Below, in pieces: positions 47,440 through 59,149 of a DNA stretch of 64,000 nucleotides. The first letter of the stretch is position 1; every line of letters begins with the position of its first letter. Below the pieces are notes generated by a model, which was given only the letters and a program-made list of their open reading frames with translations, had not been told where the DNA came from and made no database searches. The DNA is from Inia geoffrensis (taxonomy: Eukaryota > Chordata > Mammalia > Artiodactyla > Iniidae). Location of the stretch: positions 22,824,052 to 22,888,051 of the forward strand of contig CM070916.1 in assembly GCA_036417435.1 (NCBI GenBank), in the 5' to 3' direction. The position numbers and the translations under genes were made by a program.

Positions 47440-47790
47440 GTTGATAGAACTGCCAGATGATTTCTCCTAAAATATAATACTCATTGCTTCATTAATCTGT
47501 AAGGATTTTTTTCCCAGTGTATTTGCATTATCTATAGAATAAAATGCTTAACTTGAATTCAAGCCCCACATCTATCTAGATTCTGGTCCTCACCTTTAAG
47601 TTTTTCTTCTGATATATTCCCATGCTACCATTAGGCCAGAAATAAAGTGGGTCACCCTTCTCTTTCCAAATGTCTCATGCTTTTCTATCTCTTTGCTTTG
47701 TTCATGTCATATCATCCGCCCCCAAAACTGTAACTCACACTCTTTCCTTTGGATCATTCTTCTAAATCTGTGTATAACAGTCATATAACA
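47440..47790 (+). repeat. L2-like remains
   Basis: 'tctatagaataaaatgctta', 'attctggtcctcacctttaa' and 'tttgctttgttcatgtcat' recall the ORF end of L2. Diverged. Confidence 0.45.
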
Positions 47791-47924
47791 ATCATATATT
47801 TTGTGTGATTTTTCTTACTTTTGTAGTTATTGTGCATTTAATGCTATTATTACTTAAAGGACTTTTAATTTTTTTTAACTAGACTTCAGTCTTCTATAGG
47901 AGAAGGGTCTAGTTTCTTTCGCAG

Positions 47925-48159
47925 ACCCTATGTGCAATGTTTTTGGTTACTAAGGAAATATGTGTTGATTTTAAAACCATCTTTACAAATCACACTTTGC
48001 AAAAGTTCAGTCTTAGCTTGTAATCTTTTCCAGTTACGGAGAAACCACTTCACTTCACTTTTCAGGAAACTTAATGTGATGCGCTCTGATCCAATGCATC
48101 TGTTTGAAGTTCTATTCTAACACAAACTTAAAATTTTAAACTGTATGCTGGTTCACAAG
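47925..48159 (+). other. Exon-like block, 235 bp
   Basis: Acceptor 'gtctagtttctttcgcag' and donor 'cacaag|gtgagt'. One frame is open from the start (P-Y-V-Q-C-F-W) for about 64 codons, then stops at 48118, 40 bases before the donor. That does not fit an internal coding exon. It could be an untranslated or lncRNA exon, or chance. Confidence 0.2.
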
Positions 48160-50407
48160 GTGAGTTTTTCAAGGAACAGATGTGTCTGTTTCACAGTGTG
48201 ATAGTTGCCGTAGAAACAAATGAATGGGGCTAAATTATTAATTTGGTGATTTTAGGGTGGAAGAATGAAGACGTTTAGAGTGAGAATATTCTATGTAATG
48301 TAAATATAGAACAGCAATTGCAGGAGAGAAAATTTGATTGGAGGAGAACAATCGTTGAGATTCTATGGTCTTTCTCTTCTGGACAGTGTAGGAAGACTGG
48401 AGAGAGTGGACTGCCAATGAGATTATGCTTTTGACATCTACCAACCATTCTCCATGAGGAGTTGTTTTTGTTTGTCTTATGCAGGACTGGGAAAGAAAAA
48501 GAAAATGAGAAAACGTTGTCTATCTGTTTTGAGAAAGGAAAAAACCAGCTGCTTTTGTAGCCAGAGTTCTCTAGGTAACCTGACAGAGAAAAGAATAGAA
48601 AAAAACTGTCCTGTTCTTATCAAAGGATAGAACAAGAATTCAGTAAAGCATCAATAATAATTGAGGATAAGTATAACGGACTGCTCATGCTACCTTCAGT
48701 TTCTTTTAAAATTACTTCTTTAAAATGTACTTCGCTCAGTAATGGCTATGTTTCTCTGATATTATAAAGAAATATTTAATGTAGACATATATCACTTTGA
48801 CCCTCTCTCAGTTACCTTATGTTACGGAAATGTGGATATTAGATCATGAAGATTTTAGAAGCTACCACTTATCTCATGGCAATATATCTTAAACAAAGAC
48901 AAAAAAGCTAAAAAGAAATAAACAGCTTCTTGAATATTGAACTTGTGAGCCCATATCTATTAAGTCATAATGTCGACGTTGAGCAACCATGTCAGGAAAT
49001 CTATCTTATATTTAACTAGAATCCTTATATTTCAACTTTTATTTCTCAGTCTGTCAGTGAAGAATGTATCCTTTGCTGCAGTGGGATTTACCATGAAACT
49101 ACTCAAGTTTAGCTTCATGGTTTCTCACTTGCATAGGTCCCTTCCAAAGCCCTGGAAGAGACGCTATCATTGTGTCACATTTTTGTAAAATTTGAAAAAG
49201 TAAGATATTTTAATTGTACTTAGTTAAACTGCTCTTACTTTGTAGTCATATGTACTCTCTGTCTTGCTTCCCTTTGGTGATAGATGGCGGTAGAATGGCC
49301 AGGAGCACTTTAGGGATTCAGCTGAAAGGGAAGTTGAGTGCTGGATACATTTAGTTTGAATACGGGGAACATACTTTCTTCGTGGTTCATTGTCATGTCT
49401 AAAAGTAGTTTAGTTGTTGCTAGTGACCCAGTGTTAGGAACTGTTTCCAGGACCATTCCTGCATGCTGCCCAGACGACCAACCAGGTGCTGTGAAATGAA
49501 GATTTAGGACCAGATGTTGTAAAATGATATGAGCTTATGCCATGGCACTTGCCACTGGACCTATGTGGGAACTGAGGAAAATTAAGAGTTGAAGTGTATG
49601 GAGCCAAAAGCTAATCTATGGGAAATGCTTCCATTTTTCAGCCACGTAAAATTATAAGCAGGGAATAATTGGTTCACACTAACATCTAATCAAAACGGAG
49701 ATTCTCCTTTGTCAGGAATACTTGATAGTGTGGCATATAAAATTATTAATTCATCATCTATAGTTTTCCTTTTTACTGGGAATCGCACAATGGAGAATTT
49801 ATCAGAATATCTGTTTGTAGGGCATAAACCTGCAAGTACTAAAAAAAAAAAAAGGTGTATGTGTGAAGTCACATGTTTTTGTGCATCCTAACCTCAATGA
49901 CAAAAAACACATTTAAAAAACTGACCATACTAGAATTGTCTTTCTATTCTCTCTCTACAAAATGATATTGGAACAATGGCATATGAAGAGACAAAATCTA
50001 GGGAGTATAAAGATGTGCTAGACAATCACTAAAAATGCTAGTTTTGAATTTTTGATGTTGGTGATATTTGTCAGTTTTTTAAAAATTATAATTTGTTTTG
50101 ATTTCTTTTAACATTCTGTAAAATGTTCTCTTGAGTACCATTTTCTTTTTTTTCTTTAAAATATGTCCCAAATTAAATATGGTTAAAATCCTATAAAATC
50201 TAGTTTTGCCACTCTATGTTATGTAATGATAGTTAAAACTTCTGATCAATTTAGTTTAAAAGAGTCAGCTGACTCACTCAAATTTTTTAAATGTATAGAA
50301 ACAGCATAAAAATTCTTCATATGGTGTAAAAGTCACTCATTCTTTTTTTTCTAGGAGCTAAAATAATGAGTTCCTTTAATTTTTCTTTATGTATTATATT
50401 TTGTACA
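48160..50407. other. Unannotated stretch
   Basis: More than 2 kb with no recognised repeat or splice-bounded open frame. A few CpGs near 49280-49470 stand out slightly. An A-run lies at 49841-49853. Confidence 0.5.
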
Positions 50408-50632
50408 CCATCCCAGTCCAATAGAACTCTCTGTGATGATGGAAATGTTCTACATGTATGCTGTATACTATTATAGCCACTAGCCGTATGTGGTTATTAA
50501 GCATTTAAAATGTGCTTGGTGAGACTGAGGAATTGAAATATTAATTTTATTTTATTTTAATTAATTTATATTCACCTTGACATAGCCACACAAGTCTGGT
50601 AGCTCCCATAGTGGATAACACAGTTTACACTC
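50408..50632. mobile_element. hAT-type non-autonomous DNA transposon
   Basis: 'cagtccaatagaactctctg', 'gtgatgatggaaatgttcta', 'tagccactagccgtatgtgg' and 'gagactgaggaattgaa' match a well-known mammalian hAT-type repeat (MER3/MER58-like; name not fixed). Confidence 0.65.
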
Positions 50633-52024
50633 TTAATCAACTTTGGGACTAACTCTTTGTGTCTTGTCTGCATTTCTATCTAGTCATTTAGTATAGATTG
50701 TGAGGTCTTTATGCAGTAAAGTCCTAAGTTCTGACTAACACAATATATATTATTCAGAAAGTTGTGTTTCATTTTTGAGTGATTTCTCAAATTAAATATT
50801 CTCATATTCTGATGATGCTGTGGGCATTTTTACAGGCAGGTCCTTGTTTATTATGTTTATTGTTGGCAAATGCTAGAAAGTGTAAAACCATTGTGGAAAT
50901 TCCTCTTTCAAACATGCTTTTCAACATGGTGAAACAATCAGTCAAAGAGTGCTTTATTTGGGGGAAAAGATGCATAAACTCCAATCAATAATGCATTCTG
51001 TTTTCCTAAAAGTTATGCTTACTAGAACGAGCTTGACAAGAGTTTGACATAGTCAACAAATGGAGACTTTCTGCTATATCAGAATGAATTTAACAGCTAT
51101 AGCCAGATTATGCTCTATAAATTTAGAGTGATACCCAAGGCCTGTCCCTGGAAAATGATTGTTTACACCCAAGAGCAATTCCTGGAATGTAACAGGAAGC
51201 TGTGCATGACCACAGAGCTGAGCTGGATGCTTCTCCAGGTTTCCTGTTGGAGGGATGACTGTTTTTCATTCCCCTCCAGGAACAGATGAAAATCACTCTG
51301 AAAACCGTACAGAAGAAAATGCTTATTTAAAACAAATATGACTTCCCTCAGATATACAATTCTTTATAGAATAATCTCCAGATAACTATTACAGCAACAG
51401 GAGTTGGAAAACTAAATAAAAACTTCAGAAAAATCAAGAGCAGTCTTGACATTGAGATCCAGTATATTGCAAAGTTACACTGAAATTCAATATTAGTATT
51501 GAAATGATTTCTCAATCTTTAGACCCACAAAAATTTACAAAGCTTACAAATTTGATTAAACACATTTCTCATTGTTACTTTCTTTGTATTTTCATGACAT
51601 TCTTATGTTTTTGTCCACTCTTTTCTTGCCACTGGATTAAAAGAATACAATGAATTTTCTATGAGTATAGTACTCTGTGTGTATAGAATGCTAGATATAG
51701 GAATAAAACTGATATAAACCACCATCAGGATATTTTTTTAAATTTAGTTCATTGTGTCCTTAAGGCAAGTGGGTGATGGCATGTGTATTTTTCAGTTTTC
51801 ATTTAGAATGGACCATAGTGCTGGGTGTACAAAAATTCAATTTGCTTAAAAACAGAAAGTCATAAAAACACAAAGTAATAACAACTTTCTTGGAGGCTCA
51901 GTTTTATTTATTCTTATCTTTTGATTTTTAAACTCTCAGGGTATATGCATTTGCTAATTTTTGTGGCAGGAATCGGAGTTTATGTAGAAATATAATCACC
52001 TTCATTAAATTGATATATCCATAT
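50633..52024. other. Unannotated stretch
   Basis: No recognised repeat or exon. Confidence 0.5.
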
Positions 52025-52530
52025 AAGAAAAAATCCTGGAGACCACACCAATGTCTATAAACAGGTGAATATATAAACAATCATGGTCTATTCATACAGT
52101 GAAACACTACACACACTAAAGGAATACACACCACAATATGGATGAATCTCAAAATACTTAGGCTGAGTGAAAAAAACAGGAAAAAAACCACGTACTATTT
52201 ATATAAATCCAAAAATGTATTTTTATTTATAAATATAAATATATAAAGCTTATATGGATTTCTATAAAATACATACTACTGTATAGTGACAGAAAGAAGA
52301 TAGCTGTTGCCTGGGTCTGGGGTAGAGTGGAATGTGAGAAGTGGTGCGTGAAAGGAGGGACTACAAAAGGCCAATAGGAAACTTTGGGTGGTCATTCGTA
52401 TGTTACTTATCTTGCTTGTGGTGATGGTTTCACAAGTATACATATGTCAAAGCTTATCACCTTGTACACTTAAAAAAACACAGTTTGCTTTATGTAGATT
52501 TTATCTCAATAGAGCTGTTTAAATTTGTTT
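52025..52530 (+). mobile_element. Old L1M 3' region, sense
   Basis: 'aatgtctataaacaggtg', 'atatggatgaatctcaaaa', 'gctgttgcctgggtctgg', 'ggtgatggtttcacaag' and 'tttatctcaatagagctg' follow the L1M order. Confidence 0.8.
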
Positions 52531-52689
52531 TAATTAAAATATAGCGCTCTAAAAATTTTGACTACTCAAAAATAAAGTCATGTACCCAAATCGTTTTCAC
52601 AGTCACATAAAAGAGACTAGGTGAGGTCCTAGTAAGTGCTCAATAAAATACAAGGGATACCTCAAAGAAGCAAATGATCAGTTTCCCAA

Positions 52690-53000
52690 GAAAAGCACAT
52701 CAGATGGTATCATCTCCTGTCTCTGCAAATGGCATCAATCTTCATCCGTTTGCTGAAGCAAGATACTTGAGAGTCCTTCTGGCTCTCCCTTGCTCTTTCA
52801 TCCAATGTTACAATTTCTTTTCCATCCTATACTAGATATATTTTAAATGTATCTAATTTCTGTTGTTTCCTCTGTCCCACCATCCACTTCCTTGATCAGA
52901 TCCTCATTATTTCCCGTCTGCAAGTACTTTCTAAGTAACCTCCCTGCTTCCAGTCTTCTTCCCTTCCAATCCATCCTCCACACGACAAAGGAGAGTAGTT
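52690..53000 (+). repeat. L2-like remains
   Basis: 'gagagtccttctggctctcc', 'aacctccctgcttccagtct' and 'ccttccaatccatcctccac' match a LINE/L2-type block. Confidence 0.55.
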
Positions 53001-53191
53001 ACCTGCAGGGGCCAGGGAAAAAAGCACCTCCCAAATGCAAGAGCAAGAGAGAGAGTTCTAGTGGTAGGAAGCCAGGTAACAAGAGCTATGGCCTTTGGTA
53101 GAGAAAGGCCATAGCTGGCCCACAGCCTGGAGGGAAACGGGAAACAGATATGACTTCATATCCTCTTCCCTTCAGTCTCCTACCCATGACT

Positions 53192-53401
53192 TTTTTTTTT
53201 TTTTTTTTGCGGTACGCGGGCCTCTCACTGTTGTGGCCCCTCCCGTTGCGGAGCACAGGCTCCAGACGTACAGGCTCGGCGGCCATGGCTCACGGGCCCA
53301 GCTGCTCCGCGGCATGTGGGATCTTCCCAGACCAGGCCACGAACCCGTGTCCCCTGCATCAGCAGACAGACTCTCAACCACTGCGCCACCAGGGAAGCCC
53401 A
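53192..53401 (-). mobile_element. CHR-2-like SINE
   Basis: Full-length antisense copy with poly(T) and an 11-bp TSD, 'tacccatgact', at 53181-53191 and 53402-53412. Open frames 53086-53460 are by-products. Confidence 0.95.
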
Positions 53402-53412
53402 TACCCATGACT

Positions 53413-53724
53413 CTTATTGGTCAAACCCAAACTGAAAATCAGGAAGCCCAGTGGAAGTAGTCCACTAAGGTTGGGCTTCCAAGATACAGAGCAGGAAAAA
53501 AAAAAAGATATAGAGCAGGGTGGTGGAAAAGCGAAAGAGTCGATCTGGAGAGGCAAACAGAGATTATATTAGCACATCTTTCTGAAATATAAGATGGATC
53601 GTATTATTCCCGTAAGAGAATAGTATTGTGTGTTTGGGGGCTGGGAAGACCTTTGCCCCTACCTTCAAAGTTGAAAGATAATACTTTGTTCATAAATTTG
53701 CTGAACTAAACAAACAATACTATA
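53413..53724. other. Unannotated stretch
   Basis: No recognised repeat or exon; an A-run at about 53494-53504. Confidence 0.5.
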
Positions 53725-53845
53725 ATTTATTACACGCCTACCATGTGACAGGCACTGCCCTAAGTATTTATATATATTCTCTGGTTTAATTCTCTCAATG
53801 CCTGTGAGAAAGGGATGCTATTTTCATTGTTTTACTAATACTGAA
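53725..53845 (-). repeat. MIR SINE, antisense
   Basis: 'cctaccatgtgacaggcact', 'tttaattctctcaatgcctg' and 'gctattttcattgttttac' are the reverse MIR core. Confidence 0.75.
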
Positions 53846-54959
53846 GCTTATCAGTGTTTACACTGCATCACATTATACTTGCATAATGAGTAATCTTATG
53901 TGAATTCACTAATACTTGTAGGGAGGAAGATGGGAAGCAAAGTGACAATTTAAATAATATGGATGATCTCACGTGCTAGTTCATTTAACACTAGTGAGAG
54001 CCTAGAGTTTCCTTCTTTTGTACAATGTGATCCTTAAACACACACCAGCAATTTAGTGGGTACTTAATGGAAGAAACAAGGCAGAAAGAAAACTGGTGAT
54101 TATGACTTATTAAGAGATGGCATGTTGTTTTCCAGTGGGGACCAATTCTTAAAGGGTTTTCAAAGGTAAATTTTGTGTACCTTATTTTCATCTTATTCAC
54201 TGACTTCAAAACCTAACCCTCTGATAAGATAACACTACTCTTTAAGAACTAGAACCTGGATTAAAACACAGCCTGTTTATAAAAAGTCTGTCTGATTATA
54301 AACTCCTTGCTCTTTAGCATTATTGTATATAGTCTCAAATAAAAGGATCAAAAGTGTCCATTTTTTTTCTTCTCCCTGCAGAATTGGAAGCTTGAGATTA
54401 TTTTTCTTTTTCTCAGTTTACTGTTACTTAATATTTTGGGGTGCCTGCAACTTGAAAGGCAATGGAAGTTTTATGTTACCATTGTCTTTTATTAGCATAG
54501 TTTTTATGAAAGGGTACACTTATAAAGTAGTATTCATATTGTAGTGTGTACGAAATGTCAGATTTTCTATTGGATATAAAAAGTTTATTTCTATAACTTA
54601 TAAAATATGTCCGAAGATTTTTTAATGTTTTCAAGACTCATAGCAATTGTTTTATCTTGTTGTTAGTGTTCTTTGTCTAAACACCATACATGAATATCTA
54701 GTGTTAACAATCTAACATTGCTGGAGACCCAAATACACCCATTTTTAGAGCAGAAGTTACTTCTTTTTCAAAGAAATTTTAATGAATAATATATACTGGT
54801 TGAGATAATCGTATATTTCTCTTTGAGTCCACACTCCTGCTTTAAAAATTTCCTTCTCATTCATAAGGTACATACAGTTATATCAGTGTTACTTATTTGC
54901 AAGCTTTGTCTTCATATTGACTTGGAAGCGTACTTTTCTTATTTGTATCTTGAGGATAC
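53846..54959. other. Unannotated stretch
   Basis: An acceptor-like tract at 54361-54380 ('ttcttctccctgcag') has no matching donor downstream. No repeat recognised. Confidence 0.5.
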
Positions 54960-55020
54960 CTAAAATGTACCTGCAAACAATAGACATTCAGTAAATGTCT
55001 GCTGAATGAATGAATGTCTT
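54960..55020 (+). repeat. L2 3' terminus
   Basis: 'agacattcagtaaatgtctg' and 'ctgaatgaatgaatg'. Confidence 0.6.
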
Positions 55021-55302
55021 CAATGACAGCTACCAAGATTTATTCAGAATTTTCATTAATTCCCTTTATAACTGGCCTACAAACAATTCAACTGTGCTTA
55101 TCAAGAGGTGATATAAACTTCTGTTACATGTAAACTTCTGTTATATGGAGTTATAATTGTTATATCTTATACGCTTGAAATAAAAGCGTATTTCTGCTTT
55201 CATTTTAAGCAGAAAACAACAGCCAGACAATCAACGGCAGAAAGCACAAATTGGGCCTCCTCAGTAGCAGTAGTGTTCTGTGGGTGTGCGTAATATGTTT
55301 TG

Positions 55303-55436
55303 TTGTTGTTTTTTCCTTTTTTTTTTTTTTTTGGCCACCCCTCCAGGCTTGCGGGATCTTAGTTCGCAGACCAGGGATGGAACCCAGGCCCTTGGCAGTG
55401 ACAGCCCAGAAACCACTGGACCACCAGGGAATTCCC
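55303..55436 (-). mobile_element. Older CHR-family SINE, antisense
   Basis: Poly(T), 'gcgggatcttagttcgcag', 'gaccagggatggaaccc' and the head 'ccaccagggaattccc'. Flanks 'taatatgtttt' (55291-55301) and 'ataatgttttt' are a likely eroded TSD. Confidence 0.88.
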
Positions 55437-55447
55437 ATAATGTTTTT

Positions 55448-55480
55448 GGACTCTCAACCACTGCACCACCAGGGGAGCCC
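55448..55480 (-). mobile_element. 33-bp fragment of a CHR SINE head
   Basis: 'ggactctcaaccactgcacc' and 'accaggggagccc' match only the head of a CHR-2-like SINE, next to another SINE. T-runs flank both sides. Most of the body is missing. Confidence 0.85.
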
Positions 55481-55506
55481 TTTTTAAAGGTTTTTAGGTT
55501 AATATA

Positions 55507-55545
55507 TATTTTTTAACATCTTCATTGGAGTATAATTAAGTTAAT
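55507..55545 (-). mobile_element. L1 3' terminal scrap, antisense
   Basis: 'ttttttaacatcttcattgg' and 'agtataatt' are the reverse complement of the L1 3' end. Confidence 0.65.
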
Positions 55546-55684
55546 ATTTTAAAATCAGGTTATTTGACATAAAAATTAGGATTTCTGGATTTTCTTAAAT
55601 TCGAAGGTAAACCAACACAGCCACTGTTCCCAAAGGCAACAGTAGTCTTAGCATTTCTTAGGTCTGGCCCTTGGTGCTCTCTAG

Positions 55685-55778
55685 GTCACCGGAGTCCTAC
55701 CCCGTCACGCAGTGTGAGGATCTTCCCTTACACTTGGCCGGATTCAACATTTATACCGGTCGCCCTGAGCCTGGGGGG
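55685..55778 (+). CDS. Candidate internal coding exon (partial gene, unidentified)
   Basis: A 94-bp block between a pyrimidine-rich acceptor ('cttggtgctctctag') and a strong donor ('ggg|gtaagtg'). The frame starting at 55686 has 31 open codons; the peptide starts S-P-E-S-Y-P-V-T-Q-C and ends T-G-R-P-E-P-G-G. One other forward frame has a stop (TGA). Six CpGs fall in these 94 bases, while neighbours have almost none, as expected for constrained coding sequence. No other exon of the same gene is recognised within the window, and I cannot name the protein. Alternatives: a piece of an unrecognised LTR or a CpG-rich old repeat. An upstream alternative acceptor ends at 55661. Confidence 0.5.
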
Positions 55779-57299
55779 GTAAGTGAAAAAAGCACTCACA
55801 CTGAATGGTTTTAAGGGAATCAGCTTCTAGATTTCCATGTTCTGGTATTCTTTGCTAACTTTAGTCTGCCTGAGAACCTACCTGAGTTCACAATAACCCA
55901 GGTTATTGGGATGCCCTCTCCTCACCCAAATCTAACCATGGAGGAATGCTCTGGGACATAAAACACAGGAGCTTGAAACAAAATGCAAGCCTCCTGTAAT
56001 GATTAACCAAAGCACTGCAAGACCTCAAGGGCTGCCTATCTTTCCTGTCTTATACATATCTGAGTTCCTGCTGAAGCCTGTCATTAGAAACAGGGTCCAT
56101 TCATGATGCTTGAAATTCAGATAAATTCCAGAATAGGATGGTGAGAATAGTGATGATTTTTATTCCACTTATTCGTTAATTAATTAATTTAATAATTAGA
56201 TAAATGCATGGCTCTTGAGGGAAATTCTCTTTATTATGCAACTAAGGAGAGTTTATAAGAAACACTGAACTTTTTTTTTTAAGCTTTTTTATTTATTTTT
56301 TTGGATTTAAGCGTAAAGTTATTTTGAGTCGACCTTATTTTTCATCTTATATCATATTGCTACACGGGTACAATTTTATCAAAATAAACAGAAGGCAAAT
56401 TAATCATAAAGTCCAACAAAATTGATGGCTTTAGTTCTGATTTTGATAGCTGATTCTTATTTTTAATTATTCTCCAAAACTAAACACCACATTTCAGTAT
56501 GTACATACCCACATATTAATTAGAGGAACACCAAATAATGACTGTAAAATTGTTCCTACACAGATAATAAGGTAATTAGGTAATCTACGTACATAGTTGA
56601 TGAAAACCCTCTTTTTCTTTAAGGACAGATTTGGAGTTTGAGTTGCCTCTGTTCTTCATTCACTAATTCCCAGCCTAGTGATTTTTTTTTTAAGGAAATT
56701 ATTTTCTAAAGTATATAACGTTCCACTCTCAAAAAAACATGGTAACTTAGAATATTCAAATGCTTATAAAGGATTGCCACCTACAAATTACAGAATAGAA
56801 AATTAAAAAATAACTTAAGTAAGTATACAATTATTTTTGCAAGCTGTTAATAACCAGTTTGTGTAAACTATTGGTAACAATAAAAAAATCCAGTTATTTA
56901 ATGGATTTTAAAATATTTTGTCCTTTCTTTTTTCTCTTTTTTCATTACATAAACTGTTTTTTTAAACTTGTTTGCCATGTTAAACAGTAGCTGTTGCTTT
57001 GAAGATGTTTTGTCCTGAACATCACTGTCTCCAGTGGAAATGGTGGCTGACATGTTAGAGTGTGAATAATGCAGTGATCTGGAATTGTCTACCTTTTAGT
57101 CCAAGGTGAGAGTCACTAAATAGAAATAGAATTCATGATTCTGAGTTCAGACAAACTGCTTCCGAAATCTTTGCAAAAATAACTATTTTAGAGACACAGA
57201 AGGTCTTATGAATTTCTACGAGAATAATATCTAGCAAGCAAGTCCTAACATTGATCACAAATTATCTCATATTTATTTAGCTCCATTTGCAACTACAAT
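55779..57299. other. Unannotated stretch
   Basis: Downstream of the candidate exon. Becomes A+T-rich after about 56160. No repeat or second exon recognised. Confidence 0.5.
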
Positions 57300-57794
57300 C
57301 ATTTTGTGAAGATTACCCTAAAATAAAAAATAACCTGTCCTGCATCTCCATGAACAGCTACTCACCTCAAGCTCATCATCTTTCTCCATTTCCAGACTTT
57401 TTAATTTTTCTCAAATGAACAAACTCTACCCTCTTAGCCTGACTTGAAAATTTTCCTTTATGCCTTTTTTCTCCATCTTCTCCAAATCCAATAATAAGAA
57501 ACTGACAATTATTTCTTCTTGTCATTGGTAGCTCATTTGAATTCCCACTGTCATTATCTTGGTCCCAGAACTCATTACTTCACAGCAAGACTGCTTTAAT
57601 AATTTCTTAGCTGATCTTTCTTGATCGTGTTTCTGGCTTAGTCGATATTTTTATATACCCCTGCTTTCTTTACACAGTTTATCTTTCCTACTCAAAATCC
57701 TTCAAGATTTCCACTTAACCAAGAAAATAAATTTAAAATTCCCCTGTCTATTGTCTAAGACCCTTCACTTCTGACTCTGGTCTATTAATCCAAC
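57300..57794 (+). repeat. L2-like remains
   Basis: 'aaaatccttcaagatttcca', 'gaaaataaatttaaaatt' and 'taagacccttcacttctgac' follow the L2 ORF end ('aaacccttcaatggcttcc'). Confidence 0.55.
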
Positions 57795-57905
57795 CTCATG
57801 GACTCATTCAACAGTTTTGAGAGTTACTCTGTGCCAGAAACTGTGCTGGGAAGTTGGCACATAAAGATGTGTAAAGTATGTTTCTTGGTCTTCACAAGCT
57901 TGCAG
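57795..57905 (-). repeat. L2 3' end, antisense
   Basis: 'actcattcaacagttttgag' and 'tctgtgccagaaactgtgct' are the reverse complement of the L2 end. Confidence 0.65.
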
Positions 57906-58085
57906 TGCTTCTCTGTAAGAGGGCATCAGCCAGTAAGAATTTCCATGGCCTCTTCCACAATTGCAAGAGCTATGTTTTCATCCAGTGACTTCTTATTTCC
58001 TTCATAAAACCTTCTTTAACCATCCCAGTCATCCCGGTTGCTTCCTCCTCTGAACTTCTATGTCATGAGACTTGTTTATGATAAT
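57906..58085 (+). repeat. L2-like remains
   Basis: 'aaaaccttctttaaccatcc' recalls the L2 'gaggccttccctgaccaccc' block. Confidence 0.5.
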
Positions 58086-58102
58086 GTAGAGGACTTGCTC
58101 TT

Positions 58103-59090
58103 TTTCCCCCCCAGCTTTATTGAGAGATAACTGACCTATAACGTTCTGTAAGTTTAAGGTGTACAATGTGATGATTTGATACATGTATATATTGCAAAAT
58201 GATTTAGTAAGGTTGTTAACAATAAGGTTAGATGAGACATCCTTCTCCTCACATAATTATATTTTTTTTGTGTGTGTGTGGAGAATATTTAAGATCTTCT
58301 CTCCTAACAACTTTCAAGTAAATAATACATTATTGTTAACTACCGTCACCATGCTGAATAATAGATCCCCAGAACTTATTCAGCTTGTAACTGGAAGTCT
58401 GTACCCTTTGACATCTCCCCATTCCTCCAACCTCCAGCCCTGGCAATCACCATTCTACTCTGTTTCTATGAATTTGGCCTTTTTTTTTTTTTTTGTAAAC
58501 TCCAAATGCAAGCGAGATCACATAGTATTTGTCTTTCTCTGTCCGATTTAATTCACTTAGCATAATGCCCTCAAGGTCCATCCATGTTGTTGCACATGGT
58601 AGGATTTCATTTTTCTCATGTCTGAATAATATTCCATTTTATTTATACACTACATTTTCTTTATCCATTCATCCACTGAGGAAAGAACAGTGGGGCTGTT
58701 TCCATATCTTGGCTACTGTGAGTAATGCTCCAATGAACATGGGGGTACAGACATATCTTCAAGACAGTGACTTCATTTCCTTCAGATCTACACCCAAACT
58801 GTTGGCCATTTGTATATCTTCTCTGGAAGAATGTCTGTTCAGGTCCTCTGCCCATTTCTCATCAGATTATTGGTTTTATTGATATTGAGTTGTATGAGTT
58901 CTACAAATATTTTGACTATCAAAGCCTAGTCTGGTATACGCTTTGCAAATATTTTTTCTCATTCTGTAGGTTGCCTCCTCGTTCTGTTGGTTTTTTCTTT
59001 GGTTTTACAGAAGCTTTTTCATTTGATGTAGATCCACTTGTTTATTTTTGCTTTCGTTGCTTCTGCTTTGAGTGTCATACTAAAAAAAAA
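58103..59090 (-). mobile_element. L1 ORF2/3' region, antisense (3' half of a deleted L1)
   Basis: 'agctttattgagagataact', 'gtccatccatgttgttgcac', 'ggccatttgtatatcttctc' and 'gcttttgatgtag'-type blocks. Colinear with 35395-36360, but about 260 bp present there (about 35840-36096) is missing at 58800. ORF2 is broken. Confidence 0.88.
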
Positions 59091-59149
59091 CTAATGTGAC
59101 ATTGTGCTACATTGTCTACTTCTGCCAAAAAAAAATTTTTTTAAAAAAA

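Noticed and set aside
54381..54415. Exon after the acceptor-like 'ttcttctccctgcag'
   Set aside because: No usable donor follows, and the sequence becomes T-rich.
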